In this document: positions 47,287 to 55,430 of the stretch, piece by piece
How positions within the stretch are numbered: the first letter of the stretch is position 1
Layout: the number at the start of each line of letters is the position of its first letter
From: Streptomyces sp. WM4235
GTDB lineage: Bacteria; Actinomycetota; Actinomycetes; Streptomycetales; Streptomycetaceae
Length of the DNA stretch: 64,000 nt
Reading direction: 5' to 3'
NCBI RefSeq assembly: GCF_001279725.1
Contig: NZ_LGDE01000337.1
Span: forward strand, 62,001-126,000
Made by a program: the position numbers and the translations under genes
The notes under the pieces: model-generated
What the model was told of the DNA's origin: nothing
The model's database searches: none
Seen by the model: only the letters and a program-made list of their open reading frames with translations

Positions 47287-47358
47287 GGTTTGCTCTTGTC
47301 GACGCACGACCCTCGGGGGAAGTCCCCGCGGAAGTCCGTCGGCGGAAGTCCGGACGGG

Positions 47359-47637
47359 TCAGCAGCCGCCCGCGACCGCCGGAATGATCGAGATGCCGGC
47401 GCCGTCGGGCGTCGCCGTCTGCAGCCCGCCCTCGAAGCGCACGTCGTCGTCGTTGACGTAGACGTTCACGAAGCGGCGCAGCTTGCCCTGGTCGTCCAGG
47501 ACGCGGGCGGCGATGCCCGGGTGGCTCTTCTCCAGGGACTCGATGACCTGGGAGAGGGTCGCGCCCTCGGCGGACACCTCGGCCCGGCCGCCGGTGTAGG
47601 TGCGCAGGATGGTGGGGATGCGGACGTTGACGCTCAT
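47359..47637 (-). CDS. metO: Sulfur-carrier protein (MoaD/ThiS/CysO family), MetO type
   Basis: 92-residue beta-grasp protein: VRIPTILRTYTGGRAEVSAEG, KLRRFVNVYVNDDDVRFEGGL and C-terminus ISIIPAVAGGC. It resembles mycobacterial CysO throughout. The tail ends Gly-Gly-Cys, so the last Cys must be removed before the Gly-Gly end can be thiocarboxylated. Lies 33 bp after a threonine-synthase homologue behind a SAM riboswitch. This matches MetO, the reported sulfur donor for homocysteine synthesis in Streptomyces; a CysO role in Cys synthesis is the alternative. Confidence 0.85.
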   Translation of the reverse strand: MSVNVRIPTILRTYTGGRAEVSAEGATLSQVIESLEKSHPGIAARVLDDQGKLRRFVNVYVNDDDVRFEGGLQTATPDGAGISIIPAVAGGC

Positions 47638-47670
47638 GGCGCTACTGCCTTTCCGGAGTACGGGGGAGGG

Positions 47671-48954
47671 TCAGGCCAGGCCGGCGGCGCGGAACGCGTC
47701 CAGGCTCGGGCGGATGGTGGCGGTCTGCCCGCTGTCCGCGGCCACCGCCTCCAGGGTCTTGAGACCGTCACCCGTGTTCAGGATGACCGTGGTCAGCGCG
47801 GGGTCGAGCTGCCCGTTGTCGATGAGCTTCTTCGTCACGCCGACGGTCACGCCGCCCGCGGTCTCGGCGAAGATGCCCTCGGTCTGCGCGAGGATCTTGA
47901 TGGCCTCGACGACCTGCTCGTCGTTGACGTCCTCCACGTAGCCGCCGGTGCGGCGGGCGATGTCCAGGACGTACGGGCCGTCGGCCGGGTTGCCGATCGC
48001 GAGGGACTTGGCGATGGTGTTCGGCTTCTGCGGGCGGACCACCTCGTGGCCGGCCTTGAAGGCGGTGGAGACGGGCGAGCAGCCCTCGGCCTGGGCGCCG
48101 AAGATCTTGTACGGCCTGTCCTCGACGAGGCCGAGCCTGATCAGTTCCTGGAGACCCTTGTCGATCTTCGTCAGCTGCGAGCCGGACGCGATCGGGATGA
48201 CGATCTGGTCGGGCAGCCGCCAGCCGAGCTGCTCGCAGATCTCGTACGCGAGGGTCTTGGAGCCCTCGCCGTAGTACGGGCGCAGGTTGACGTTGACGAA
48301 GCCCCAGCCCTCGCCGAGCGGGTCGCCGATGAGCTCGGAGCAGAAGCGGTTGACGTCGTCGTAGTTGCCCTCGATGCCGACCAGGTCGCCACCGTAGACA
48401 CCGGCCATGACGACCTTGCCCTGCTCCAGGTCGTGCGGGATGAACACGCAGGACCGGAAGCCGGCGCGGGCGGCCGCGGCGCCGACGGCTCCGGCCAGGT
48501 TGCCCGTGGAGGAGCAGGAGAGGGTGGTGAAGCCGAAGGCGCGGGCGGCCTCGACGGCGATGGCGACGACGCGGTCCTTGAAGGAGTGCGTCGGGTTGCC
48601 GGAGTCGTCCTTGACGTAGAGCTTGCCGGTGACGCCCAGCTCCTTGGCCAGGTTCTCGGCGTCCACGAGCTTGGTGAAGCCGGGGTTCAGGCTCGGCTTG
48701 GAGGCCACGTCCGCCGGGACGGGCAGCAGCGGCGCGTAGCGCCAGATGTTGTTCGGACCGGCCTCGATCGCGGCGCGCAGCGCCTCGGGGTCACCGGTCG
48801 GCAGGTCGTAGGCGACTTCGAGCGGTCCGAAACACTCGGCGCAGGCGAAGATCGGACCGAGTTCGAAGCGGGTGGCGCACTCGCGGCAGGAAAGGCCGGT
48901 GGCGGGTCCGAGATCTACGGTTTCGGCAGAGGTTGCGACGGTCTGTGCAGCCAT
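47671..48954 (-). CDS. metM: Threonine synthase homologue (ThrC family), probably MetM homocysteine synthase
   Basis: 427-residue PLP enzyme of the threonine synthase family. N-terminal zinc-ribbon-like Cys pairs (C23/C26, C38/C41), PLP Lys K126 in SFKDR, and the phosphate loop STGNLAGAVGAAAA. It would usually be called threonine synthase (O-phosphohomoserine to Thr). However, it is controlled by a SAM-I riboswitch and followed by a sulfur-carrier gene, the arrangement described for MetM, which takes O-phosphohomoserine plus MetO thiocarboxylate to homocysteine. ATG 48954; ATGs further upstream lie inside the riboswitch. Confidence 0.85.
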   Translation of the reverse strand: MAAQTVATSAETVDLGPATGLSCRECATRFELGPIFACAECFGPLEVAYDLPTGDPEALRAAIEAGPNNIWRYAPLLPVPADVASKPSLNPGFTKLVDAENLAKELGVTGKLYVKDDSGNPTHSFKDRVVAIAVEAARAFGFTTLSCSSTGNLAGAVGAAAARAGFRSCVFIPHDLEQGKVVMAGVYGGDLVGIEGNYDDVNRFCSELIGDPLGEGWGFVNVNLRPYYGEGSKTLAYEICEQLGWRLPDQIVIPIASGSQLTKIDKGLQELIRLGLVEDRPYKIFGAQAEGCSPVSTAFKAGHEVVRPQKPNTIAKSLAIGNPADGPYVLDIARRTGGYVEDVNDEQVVEAIKILAQTEGIFAETAGGVTVGVTKKLIDNGQLDPALTTVILNTGDGLKTLEAVAADSGQTATIRPSLDAFRAAGLA

Positions 48955-48973
48955 GATGGCGAGGCCCTTTCTC

Positions 48974-49127
48974 CTCATCTTCCCCATGGCGCACTTCGCC
49001 ATGAGACGGAATTGGCACCTTCCCTAGCCGGGGACCTCGCTGACGCAGCGGATGTGCGTGATCGCGAGACCGACTGGAGGGTTGCCGGGGCTTCAACGGG
49101 CCGTGTCCCTCTGCCCCTCTGGATGAG
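48974..49127 (-). ncRNA. SAM-I (S-box) riboswitch
   Basis: Minus-strand leader of metM. Read 5'-3': P1 strand CUCAUC, then CAGAGGGGCAGAGGGAC (J1/2 and kink-turn), GGCCC pseudoknot loop, GAAGCCCCGGCAACC (P2 return and J2/3), a long P3 with nested pairs (CUCGC/GCGAG, ACGCA/UGCGU), the core GGUGCCAAUUCC, P4 hairpin CAUGGCG/CGCCAUG, and P1 return GAUGAG. All core elements are present in order. P1's 3' strand abuts GAGAAAGG, the likely Shine-Dalgarno, so SAM binding should block translation. Confidence 0.93.
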
Positions 49128-49326
49128 CGGTATGGCACCGGGTGACGCACTCCATGGCGGGCCCGGGCGTTTGTACACGCGGACCCCCGGCATGCGGTGG
49201 TCCATCGCGTTGTTCAAGACTGTAACCGAAGCCCCGGGCGGTTGAGACAGCCGTCCGAACGGCGAGATGGATCACATTTCGCCCCAAACCGCCGACGATC
49301 GACCGACCCATCAGGGAGTGCCGAAA

Positions 49327-50277
49327 GTGCTGGAAGAGGTGGAGCGCTGGCTGGCCGAGCGCTCCTGGTCCGCTGCCGATCGACCGCTCGACCAGCTGCT
49401 CGACCGGAAACGGGCGGCGGGCACCACGGTCAGTGTGGTGCTGCCCGCGCTCGACGAGGAAGCCACGGTCGGCGAGATCGTCGAGGTGATCCGCCGCGAG
49501 CTGATCGAGGGGCCGGGGACGCCGCTGGTGGACGAGCTGGTGGTCGTCGACTCGGGCTCCCGCGACCGGACGGCCGAGGTGGCCGCGAAGGCCGGCGCCC
49601 GCGTGGTGCACCGCGACGAGATCCTGCCGCGGATGCCGGCCCTGCCCGGCAAGGGCGAGGTGCTGTGGCGCTCGCTGCTGGCCACGACCGGCGACGTCGT
49701 CTGCTTCGTGGACGCCGACCTGCGTGACTTCTCGGCCTCCTTCGTGTCCGGGATCGTCGGCCCGCTGCTGACGGATCCCGAGGTGCAGTTCGTGAAGGCG
49801 ATGTACGACCGCCCGCTCGGTGACGCGCCCGGCCAGGGCGGCCGGGTCACCGAGCTGGTGGCCCGCCCGCTGCTCAACCTGCACTGGCCGCGGTTGGCGG
49901 GCTTCGTCCAGCCGCTGGGCGGCGAGTACGCGGTGCGCCGGTCGCTGCTGGAGCGGCTGCCGTTCCCCGTCGGCTACGGCGTCGAGCTGGGGCTGCTGGT
50001 GGACGCGCTGCACACGGTCGGACTGGACGCGCTGGCCCAGGTGGACGTCGGCGTACGGGTGCATCGGCACCAGGACGGTCAGGCGCTCGGCCGGATGGCC
50101 GCGGCGATCTACCGGACGGCGCAACTGCGTCTGTCGCGCGGGCACCTCGTACGGCCGGAACTGACGCAGTTCGAGCGGGGCCCGGACGGCTTCGTGCCGC
50201 GGACGTACGCCGTCGACACCGAGGAACGGCCGCCGATGATCGAGGTCAAGGAGTACGCGGGCCGCCGGGTGGCGTGA
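49327..50277 (+). CDS. gpgS: Glucosyl-3-phosphoglycerate synthase
   Basis: 316-residue GT81-type glycosyltransferase: VSVVLPALDEEATVGEIV, DSGSRDRTAEVA, FVDADLRDFSASFV (the D-x-D metal site), FVQPLGGEYAVRRSLLERLPFPVGYGVE and a conserved His near VRVHRHQD. It makes glucosyl-3-phosphoglycerate, precursor of glucosylglycerate or methylglucose polysaccharide. Start GTG 49327 chosen for aggga nine bases upstream; ATG 49267 would add 20 residues. Next to otsA, both UDP-glucose users and osmolyte-related. Confidence 0.9.
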   Translation: MLEEVERWLAERSWSAADRPLDQLLDRKRAAGTTVSVVLPALDEEATVGEIVEVIRRELIEGPGTPLVDELVVVDSGSRDRTAEVAAKAGARVVHRDEILPRMPALPGKGEVLWRSLLATTGDVVCFVDADLRDFSASFVSGIVGPLLTDPEVQFVKAMYDRPLGDAPGQGGRVTELVARPLLNLHWPRLAGFVQPLGGEYAVRRSLLERLPFPVGYGVELGLLVDALHTVGLDALAQVDVGVRVHRHQDGQALGRMAAAIYRTAQLRLSRGHLVRPELTQFERGPDGFVPRTYAVDTEERPPMIEVKEYAGRRVA

Positions 50278-50322
50278 CGAACCGGACGTTTGAGCGGGTT
50301 CCGGTCGGGCTAGGTTCGGCGC

Positions 50323-51756
50323 ATGGCTTCTCAGGTACTCGTCGCCGCGAATCGCGGCCCGCTCTCGTACTCCCTCGCCGACGACGGCACCCTCGACACC
50401 CGGCGCGGCGGGGGCGGTCTGGTCTCCGGGCTCTCCGCCGCCCTCGCGGAGCAGCCGGAGACGGTGTGGATCTGCGCGGCGCTGTCGGACGCGGACCGGG
50501 AGGCGGTGCGTCGGGGCGTGTCCGAGCCCGGGGTCCGGATGCTGGACATCGATCCGGCGGTGTACGACGACGCGTACAACGGCATCGCGAACTCGGTGCT
50601 CTGGTTCACCCACCACCACCTGTACGACATCCCGCGCGAGCCGGCCTTCGACGCCGAGTTCCGGCGGCTCTGGGAGTCGTACGGCGCCTACAACCGGGCC
50701 TTCGCGGAGGCGCTCGCGGAGGAGGCCGGCGAGGGCGCGTCGGTGCTGGTGCAGGACTACCACCTGGCGCTGGTGCCGGGCATGCTGCGGGTCCTGCGGC
50801 CGGACCTGCGGATCGCGCACTTCACGCACACCCCGTGGGCCTCGCCGGACTCCCTGCGGATCCTCCCGCAGTACGTGGTCGAGGAACTGTCCTGGGGCAT
50901 GCTCGGCGCGGACCTGCTCGGCTTCCACACCCAGGAGTGGGCGGCGGCGTTCCTGGGGTCCATGGAGCTGGACGACGCGTGGGGCCGGGCACAGGTGCAC
51001 GGCACGAGGGTCGAGCACCGCCGGTACTCGATCTGGCCGCAGCGGAGCACCGAGGTGGCGGTCTTCGGGCTGGGCGTGGACGGCGAGGAGCTGCGGGCGC
51101 TGGCCCACCGCCCGGAGGTGGACGCGAAGCTGGCGGCGCTGCGCGCGGAGGTCGGCGACCTCAAGACGATCGTGCGGGTGGACCGCACGGAGCTGTCGAA
51201 GAACATCCTGCGCGGTCTGCTGGCCTACCGGGAGCTGCTCGCCACCCGCCCCGAGTGGGTGGGCAAGGTGGTGCACCTGGCGTCGGCGTACCCCTCGCGG
51301 CAGGACCTCGCGGTGTACCGGTCGTACACGGAGGCGGTCGCGGAGCTCGCCGCGGAGATCAACGCGGAGTTCGGCACGGAGGACTGGACGCCGGTGCTGG
51401 TGTCGGTGGAGGACGACTTCGCGCGTTCCCTGGCGGCCTACCGGCTGGCGGACGTCGCGCTGGTCAACCCGGTGCGGGACGGCATGAACCTGGTGGCGAA
51501 GGAGATCCCGGTGGTCTCGGAGCGGGGCGTCGCCCTGGTCCTGTCCACGGGTGCGGGGGCGTTCGGGGAGCTGGGCGACGACGCGCTGACGGTCAATCCG
51601 TTCGACGTGACGCAGACGGCGCAGGCGCTGCACCTGGCGCTGACGATGCCGAGGTCGGAGCGGACGGAGCGCACCAAGCGGCTGGCCGCCGCCGCGACGG
51701 CCCTTCCCCCGGCCCGCTGGTTCCGCGCCCAGTTGGACACCCTGCGGGACGCGTGA
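50323..51756 (+). CDS. otsA: Trehalose-6-phosphate synthase
   Basis: 477-residue GT20 enzyme (UDP-glucose plus glucose-6-P to trehalose-6-P). Motifs: VAANRGPLSY at the start, WFTHHHLYDIP, VQDYHLALVPGMLR, HFTHTPWASPDSLRILP, RVDRTELSKNILRGL (phosphate binding), and LVNPVRDGMNLVAKE. ATG 50323 with TAGGTT at 50311 and no Shine-Dalgarno sequence. Faces otsB. Confidence 0.95.
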   Translation: MASQVLVAANRGPLSYSLADDGTLDTRRGGGGLVSGLSAALAEQPETVWICAALSDADREAVRRGVSEPGVRMLDIDPAVYDDAYNGIANSVLWFTHHHLYDIPREPAFDAEFRRLWESYGAYNRAFAEALAEEAGEGASVLVQDYHLALVPGMLRVLRPDLRIAHFTHTPWASPDSLRILPQYVVEELSWGMLGADLLGFHTQEWAAAFLGSMELDDAWGRAQVHGTRVEHRRYSIWPQRSTEVAVFGLGVDGEELRALAHRPEVDAKLAALRAEVGDLKTIVRVDRTELSKNILRGLLAYRELLATRPEWVGKVVHLASAYPSRQDLAVYRSYTEAVAELAAEINAEFGTEDWTPVLVSVEDDFARSLAAYRLADVALVNPVRDGMNLVAKEIPVVSERGVALVLSTGAGAFGELGDDALTVNPFDVTQTAQALHLALTMPRSERTERTKRLAAAATALPPARWFRAQLDTLRDA

Positions 51757-51761
51757 GCGGG

Positions 51762-51793
51762 CGGCGGCCGGCGGGGGTTCCCGCCGGCCGCCG
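51762..51793. terminator. Bidirectional otsA/otsB terminator
   Basis: A 14-bp perfect stem (cggcggccggcggg) with a 4-nt loop between the convergent genes. Confidence 0.8.
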
Positions 51794-51799
51794 GGGTCG

Positions 51800-52651
51800 T
51801 CAGGCGCGCAGGGTCGCGGCCAGCGTCGCGAGGAGGGCGGCGACCTGTCCGGGGCCGGGGAGGACGAGGTCGGCGCGGGAGGCGAGTTCGGGCACCTCGG
51901 AGCCGCTGGCGACGAGCAGCCCGGGCAGTCCGTCGGCGCGGCGCTTCTCGACGGCGGCGTAGGCGGCGAGGTCCCCGAGGTCGTCCCCGGCGTAGAGCAC
52001 CGCCTCGGCGCCCACCTCCGCGAGGTACTCGGTGAGGGCGACGCCCTTGTCCATGCCGGGCGGTCGCAGCTCCAGCACGGCCCGGCCCGGCTCGACCATC
52101 AGCCCGTGTCGGGCCGCGAGGTCGGCGAGGGGCTCGCGGAGCGCGGCGAAGGCCGCTTCCGGGTCGGCGGCCCTGCGGGTGTGGACGGCCAGCGCCTGGC
52201 CCTTCTCCTCGATCCAGGTGCCGCGCCAGGCCCCGATGGACTCCAGGAAGCCCGGGAGTTCGGCGCGTACGGCCGCCACCCCGGGGTGTTCGGCGGGCGC
52301 GTGCACGATGCCGGTGACGGCGTCCCACCGCTCGGCCCCGTAGTGCCCGAGCACCACCAGGTGCTCCAGTCCGGGGACGCCGGCGAACCCGCCGTAGCGG
52401 ACGGCGACCCCGGCGGGCCTGCCGGTGACGACGGCGACGGCGGCCACCTCGGGGGCGAGCGCGGCCAGCGCCGGTACGGCGTCCGGGTGGGCGCGGGCCT
52501 GGTCGGGGTCGGGAACGATGTCGGCAAGGGTGCCGTCGAAGTCGAGGGCGACGACGGACCGGCGCGGTGCGCGGAGCAGGGCTTCGAGCCCCTCGCGTCC
52601 GGCGGCTGTGGCGGGCACGGGCATCGGCAGATCGTGCGGGTGGCTCCCCAT
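51800..52651 (-). CDS. otsB: Trehalose-6-phosphate phosphatase
   Basis: 283-residue HAD phosphatase completing trehalose synthesis. Motif I DFDGT (D37, D39), VVTGRP, cap residues LEHLVVLGHYGAERWD, the lysine motif PPGMDKGVALTEYL, and motif IV YAGDDLGDLAAY. Usual length. ATG 52651. Convergent with otsA rather than in one operon with it. Confidence 0.95.
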   Translation of the reverse strand: MGSHPHDLPMPVPATAAGREGLEALLRAPRRSVVALDFDGTLADIVPDPDQARAHPDAVPALAALAPEVAAVAVVTGRPAGVAVRYGGFAGVPGLEHLVVLGHYGAERWDAVTGIVHAPAEHPGVAAVRAELPGFLESIGAWRGTWIEEKGQALAVHTRRAADPEAAFAALREPLADLAARHGLMVEPGRAVLELRPPGMDKGVALTEYLAEVGAEAVLYAGDDLGDLAAYAAVEKRRADGLPGLLVASGSEVPELASRADLVLPGPGQVAALLATLAATLRA

Positions 52652-52684
52652 GGGGACGACCCTAACGGTCCGGTCGTGGGACGG

Positions 52685-52921
52685 CTATCGCCGGGCCCGC
52701 TGCGCTTCGCGGATCCTGCGGAGTCGGTTGACCGTGCCGGGGGCGTGCTCCAGTGCCCGCGGATCGTCCATCAGGGCGTTGAGCAGCTGGTAGTACCGGA
52801 CGGGGGGCATGCCCAGTCCTTCGCGGATGGCCCGCTCCTTGGCGCCGGGCCCCGACCAGGTACGTCCCTCGTACGCGAGCACGGCGGCCTCGGTGGCCGT
52901 CAACCGCCCGTCGTCCGTCAT
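52685..52921 (-). CDS. DUF3263 protein
   Basis: 78 residues, helical and basic: LTATEAAVLAYEGRTWSGPGAKERAIREGLGMPPVRYYQLLNAL then LRRIREAQRARR. Matches DUF3263, a small actinobacterial family that looks like a helix-turn-helix DNA-binding domain. ATG 52921, 33 bp upstream of otsB; co-transcription likely. Targets unknown. Confidence 0.9.
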   Translation of the reverse strand: MTDDGRLTATEAAVLAYEGRTWSGPGAKERAIREGLGMPPVRYYQLLNALMDDPRALEHAPGTVNRLRRIREAQRARR

Positions 52922-52985
52922 ACGGCCAGATTAACGCCGGCCACCGACACCGCCCCGGCGGCCCCGGGGCGGTGCGGCGCGGGCG

Positions 52986-54287
52986 TCACTGGTCCCCGTC
53001 CGCCTTCCGCGCGGACTGGGCGATCTCGCCGAGGACCTTCTCGGGGTTGCCGCCGGGCTTGACGGTCGAGCCGATGTTCTTCTTCACGTCCTCGCTGACG
53101 CCCGCCCAGGACTTCTTGCCGACCGGGTACAGCTTCGAGGTGGGCAGGGCCGCCAGGAAGGTCTTCAGCTGCGGGGCTGAGCCGCCGGTGGCGTTCTGCA
53201 TGGCCCGGAAGCCGCTGGTGGTGACGGGCAGCAGGCCGTACTGGTTGGTGAAGGAGGTCACGTTGTCGGCCTCGTACAGGAAGTCGAGGAACTGCCCGGA
53301 CTCCTTCTTGTGGCCGTTCTTGAAGGCCATCACCCAGTCGGCGACGCCCATGGCGGAGTGCTCGGTGCCGTCGACCGTGGGCATGGGCACCATGCCGAAC
53401 TTGAGACCCTTCGCGGTGGCCTGCTTGATCAGCGTGGGGTGGCCGTTGAGCATGCCGACCTCGCCCCGGGTGAAGGCGTCGAAGGCGCCCTGGCGGTCGT
53501 ACTTGCCCGGCTCCACGGAGCCGGTCAGGCCCTGGCCGACCAGCTTGTCGCGCAGGAACTCCAGCGTCTTGACGTTCTCCGCGGAGTCGATCGAGTAGTT
53601 CTCCTCGTTGTCGGTGTAGCCGCCACCGCCCGCGAGAAGCCAGTTCATCGTCTCGGCCTGGGCCTCCTCGCGGCCGAGCGGCAGCGCGAAGGGCGTGGGG
53701 ACGCCGTTGCCCTTGAGCTTCTTGGCGGCCGCCTCCAGCTCCGCCCAGCTCTTCGGCTGCCAGCCGCCCTTGGCGTCCTTCGCCAGCACGCCCGCGTCCG
53801 TGAGCATCTTCTCGTTGTAGAAGAGCAGTCGGGTGCTGGCCACGAAGGGCAGGCCGTACTGGGTGCGCTTGTGCTTGCCGGCGTCGGCGAGCGGGGCGAG
53901 GAAGTCGGCCTCGGTCTGCACGGAGAGCAGCTCGTCGGCGGTGTAGAGCTTGTCCGCCTCGGCGTAGTCGGCGTAGGCGCCGATCTGGGCGATGTCGGGG
54001 GCCTTGTTCGCCTTGACCATCTCGGCGACCTTCGCGTCGACCTCGGTCCAGGAGTAGACGCTGACCTCGACCTTGACGCCCGGGTGGTCCTTCTGGAACT
54101 TCTCGGCGAGGCCCTTCCAGTAGCCGGTCGAGGAGTTCTGCGGATTGTCGCCGTAGTCGGCCGCCACGACCCGGAGGGTCACCTCGTTGTCCCCGGTGAG
54201 CGCCGACACGGATCCGCAACCGGTCAGCGTCGTGGTCAGGCACAGCGCGGCCCCGGTCGCGGCCAGGCTCAGGTAACGGCCCTTCAC
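52986..54287 (-). CDS. Extracellular sugar-binding lipoprotein (ABC transporter)
   Basis: 433 residues. Lipoprotein signal with lipobox LTGC (Cys24). Mature part is a type 1 solute-binding protein: VTLRVVAADYGDNPQNS, VKVEVSVYSWTEVDAKV, APDIAQIGAYADY, ADWVMAFKNGHKKESGQFLDFL. No permease or ATPase genes follow, so it must use partners encoded elsewhere. GTG start. It is divergent from nagKA and has a DasR-like site 40 bp upstream, suggesting an amino-sugar ligand. Confidence 0.88.
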   Translation of the reverse strand: MKGRYLSLAATGAALCLTTTLTGCGSVSALTGDNEVTLRVVAADYGDNPQNSSTGYWKGLAEKFQKDHPGVKVEVSVYSWTEVDAKVAEMVKANKAPDIAQIGAYADYAEADKLYTADELLSVQTEADFLAPLADAGKHKRTQYGLPFVASTRLLFYNEKMLTDAGVLAKDAKGGWQPKSWAELEAAAKKLKGNGVPTPFALPLGREEAQAETMNWLLAGGGGYTDNEENYSIDSAENVKTLEFLRDKLVGQGLTGSVEPGKYDRQGAFDAFTRGEVGMLNGHPTLIKQATAKGLKFGMVPMPTVDGTEHSAMGVADWVMAFKNGHKKESGQFLDFLYEADNVTSFTNQYGLLPVTTSGFRAMQNATGGSAPQLKTFLAALPTSKLYPVGKKSWAGVSEDVKKNIGSTVKPGGNPEKVLGEIAQSARKADGDQ

Positions 54288-54326
54288 AGTTCTCGATCCA
54301 CCCCTTGTTGTACGTACGATTCGACG

Positions 54327-54342
54327 TAAGGTCTACACCACT
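54327..54342 (-). promoter_or_regulatory. DasR-like operator upstream of the sugar-binding protein
   Basis: TAAGGTCTACACCACT, 12 of 16 matches to the DasR consensus ACTGGTCTAGACCACT, 40 bp before the minus-strand start. Confidence 0.6.
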
Positions 54343-54445
54343 TTGGCGACGCGTCCACATCCTGGAGCGCCCCGGGCCCGGACCGTGTCCGGACTGTTGC
54401 CGGACCAGGGTCCCGATTTTGTATGGCCGCTCAACAATCCTCCCC

Positions 54446-54461
54446 ATTGGACTAGACCTTT
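54446..54461 (+). promoter_or_regulatory. DasR-like operator upstream of nagKA
   Basis: ATTGGACTAGACCTTT, 12 of 16 matches to the DasR consensus, 27 bp before the nagK GTG. DasR control of nagKA is established in Streptomyces coelicolor. Confidence 0.7.
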
Positions 54462-54488
54462 GCCTCCCAAGCGCGCGAGACTGTCTCT

Positions 54489-55430
54489 GTGAAACCCGTG
54501 AAACACGTCATCGCCCTCGATGTGGGCGGCACCGGGATGAAGGCCGCCCTCGTCGCCGAGGACGGCACCCTGCTGCACGAGGCACGCCGCGCCACCGGCC
54601 GCGAGCGGGGCCCCGAGGCCGTCGTCGAGACGATCCTGGACTTCGCCTGCGAACTCCTCGACCTGGGCCGCGCCCGCTACTCCACGGCCGCCTCGGCCGC
54701 CGGCGTGGCCGTGCCCGGCATCGTCGACGCCGAGAACGGGATCGCCGTCTACGCGGCGAACCTGGGCTGGCGCGACGTACCCATGCGCGCACTCCTCGGC
54801 AGACGCCTCGGCGGCATCCCCGTGGCCCTCGGCCACGACGTGCGCACGGGCGGACTCGCGGAGGGCCGCATCGGGGCGGGGCGGGGCGCGGACCGGTTCC
54901 TCTTCGTCCCCCTCGGCACCGGCATCGCCGGCGCCATCGGCATCGCCGGCCGCATCGAGGCCGGCGCGCACGGCTACGCCGGCGAGATCGGTCACATCGT
55001 GGTCCGCCCCGGCGGACCCGCCTGCGGCTGCGGCCAACACGGCTGCCTGGAGACCCTCGCCTCCGCCTCCGCCGTCAGCCGCGCCTGGGCCGCCGCCTCC
55101 GGCGACCCCGAAGCCGACGCGGCCGACTGCGCCAAGGCCGTCGCCTCCGGCGACGCACGCGCCCGGGCGGTGTGGCAGGCCGCCATCGGCGCCCTCGCCG
55201 ACGGCCTGGTCACCGCGATCACCCTGCTGGACCCCCGCACGCTGATCATCGGTGGCGGGCTCGCCGAGGCGGGGGAAACCTTGTTCACACCACTTCGGAC
55301 GGCCGTGGAGGAGCGCGTGACGTTCCAGCGGCTGCCCGAGATCGTTCCGGCGGCCCTCGGGGACACCGCCGGATGCCTGGGCGCAGGGCTGCTCGCCTGG
55401 GACCTACTCGCCACGGAGGTACCTGCCTGA
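54489..55430 (+). CDS. nagK: N-acetylglucosamine kinase (ROK family)
   Basis: 313 residues. N-terminal ATP loop ALDVGGTGMKAALV, catalytic Asp region LGHDVRTGGLAEGR, second phosphate loop GTGIAGAIGI, and the ROK zinc motif CGCGQHGC (C179, C181, C186). Phosphorylates GlcNAc to GlcNAc-6-P; specificity is inferred from the overlapping nagA. GTG 54489 or 54498. Divergent from the sugar-binding lipoprotein. Confidence 0.88.
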   Translation: MKPVKHVIALDVGGTGMKAALVAEDGTLLHEARRATGRERGPEAVVETILDFACELLDLGRARYSTAASAAGVAVPGIVDAENGIAVYAANLGWRDVPMRALLGRRLGGIPVALGHDVRTGGLAEGRIGAGRGADRFLFVPLGTGIAGAIGIAGRIEAGAHGYAGEIGHIVVRPGGPACGCGQHGCLETLASASAVSRAWAAASGDPEADAADCAKAVASGDARARAVWQAAIGALADGLVTAITLLDPRTLIIGGGLAEAGETLFTPLRTAVEERVTFQRLPEIVPAALGDTAGCLGAGLLAWDLLATEVPA

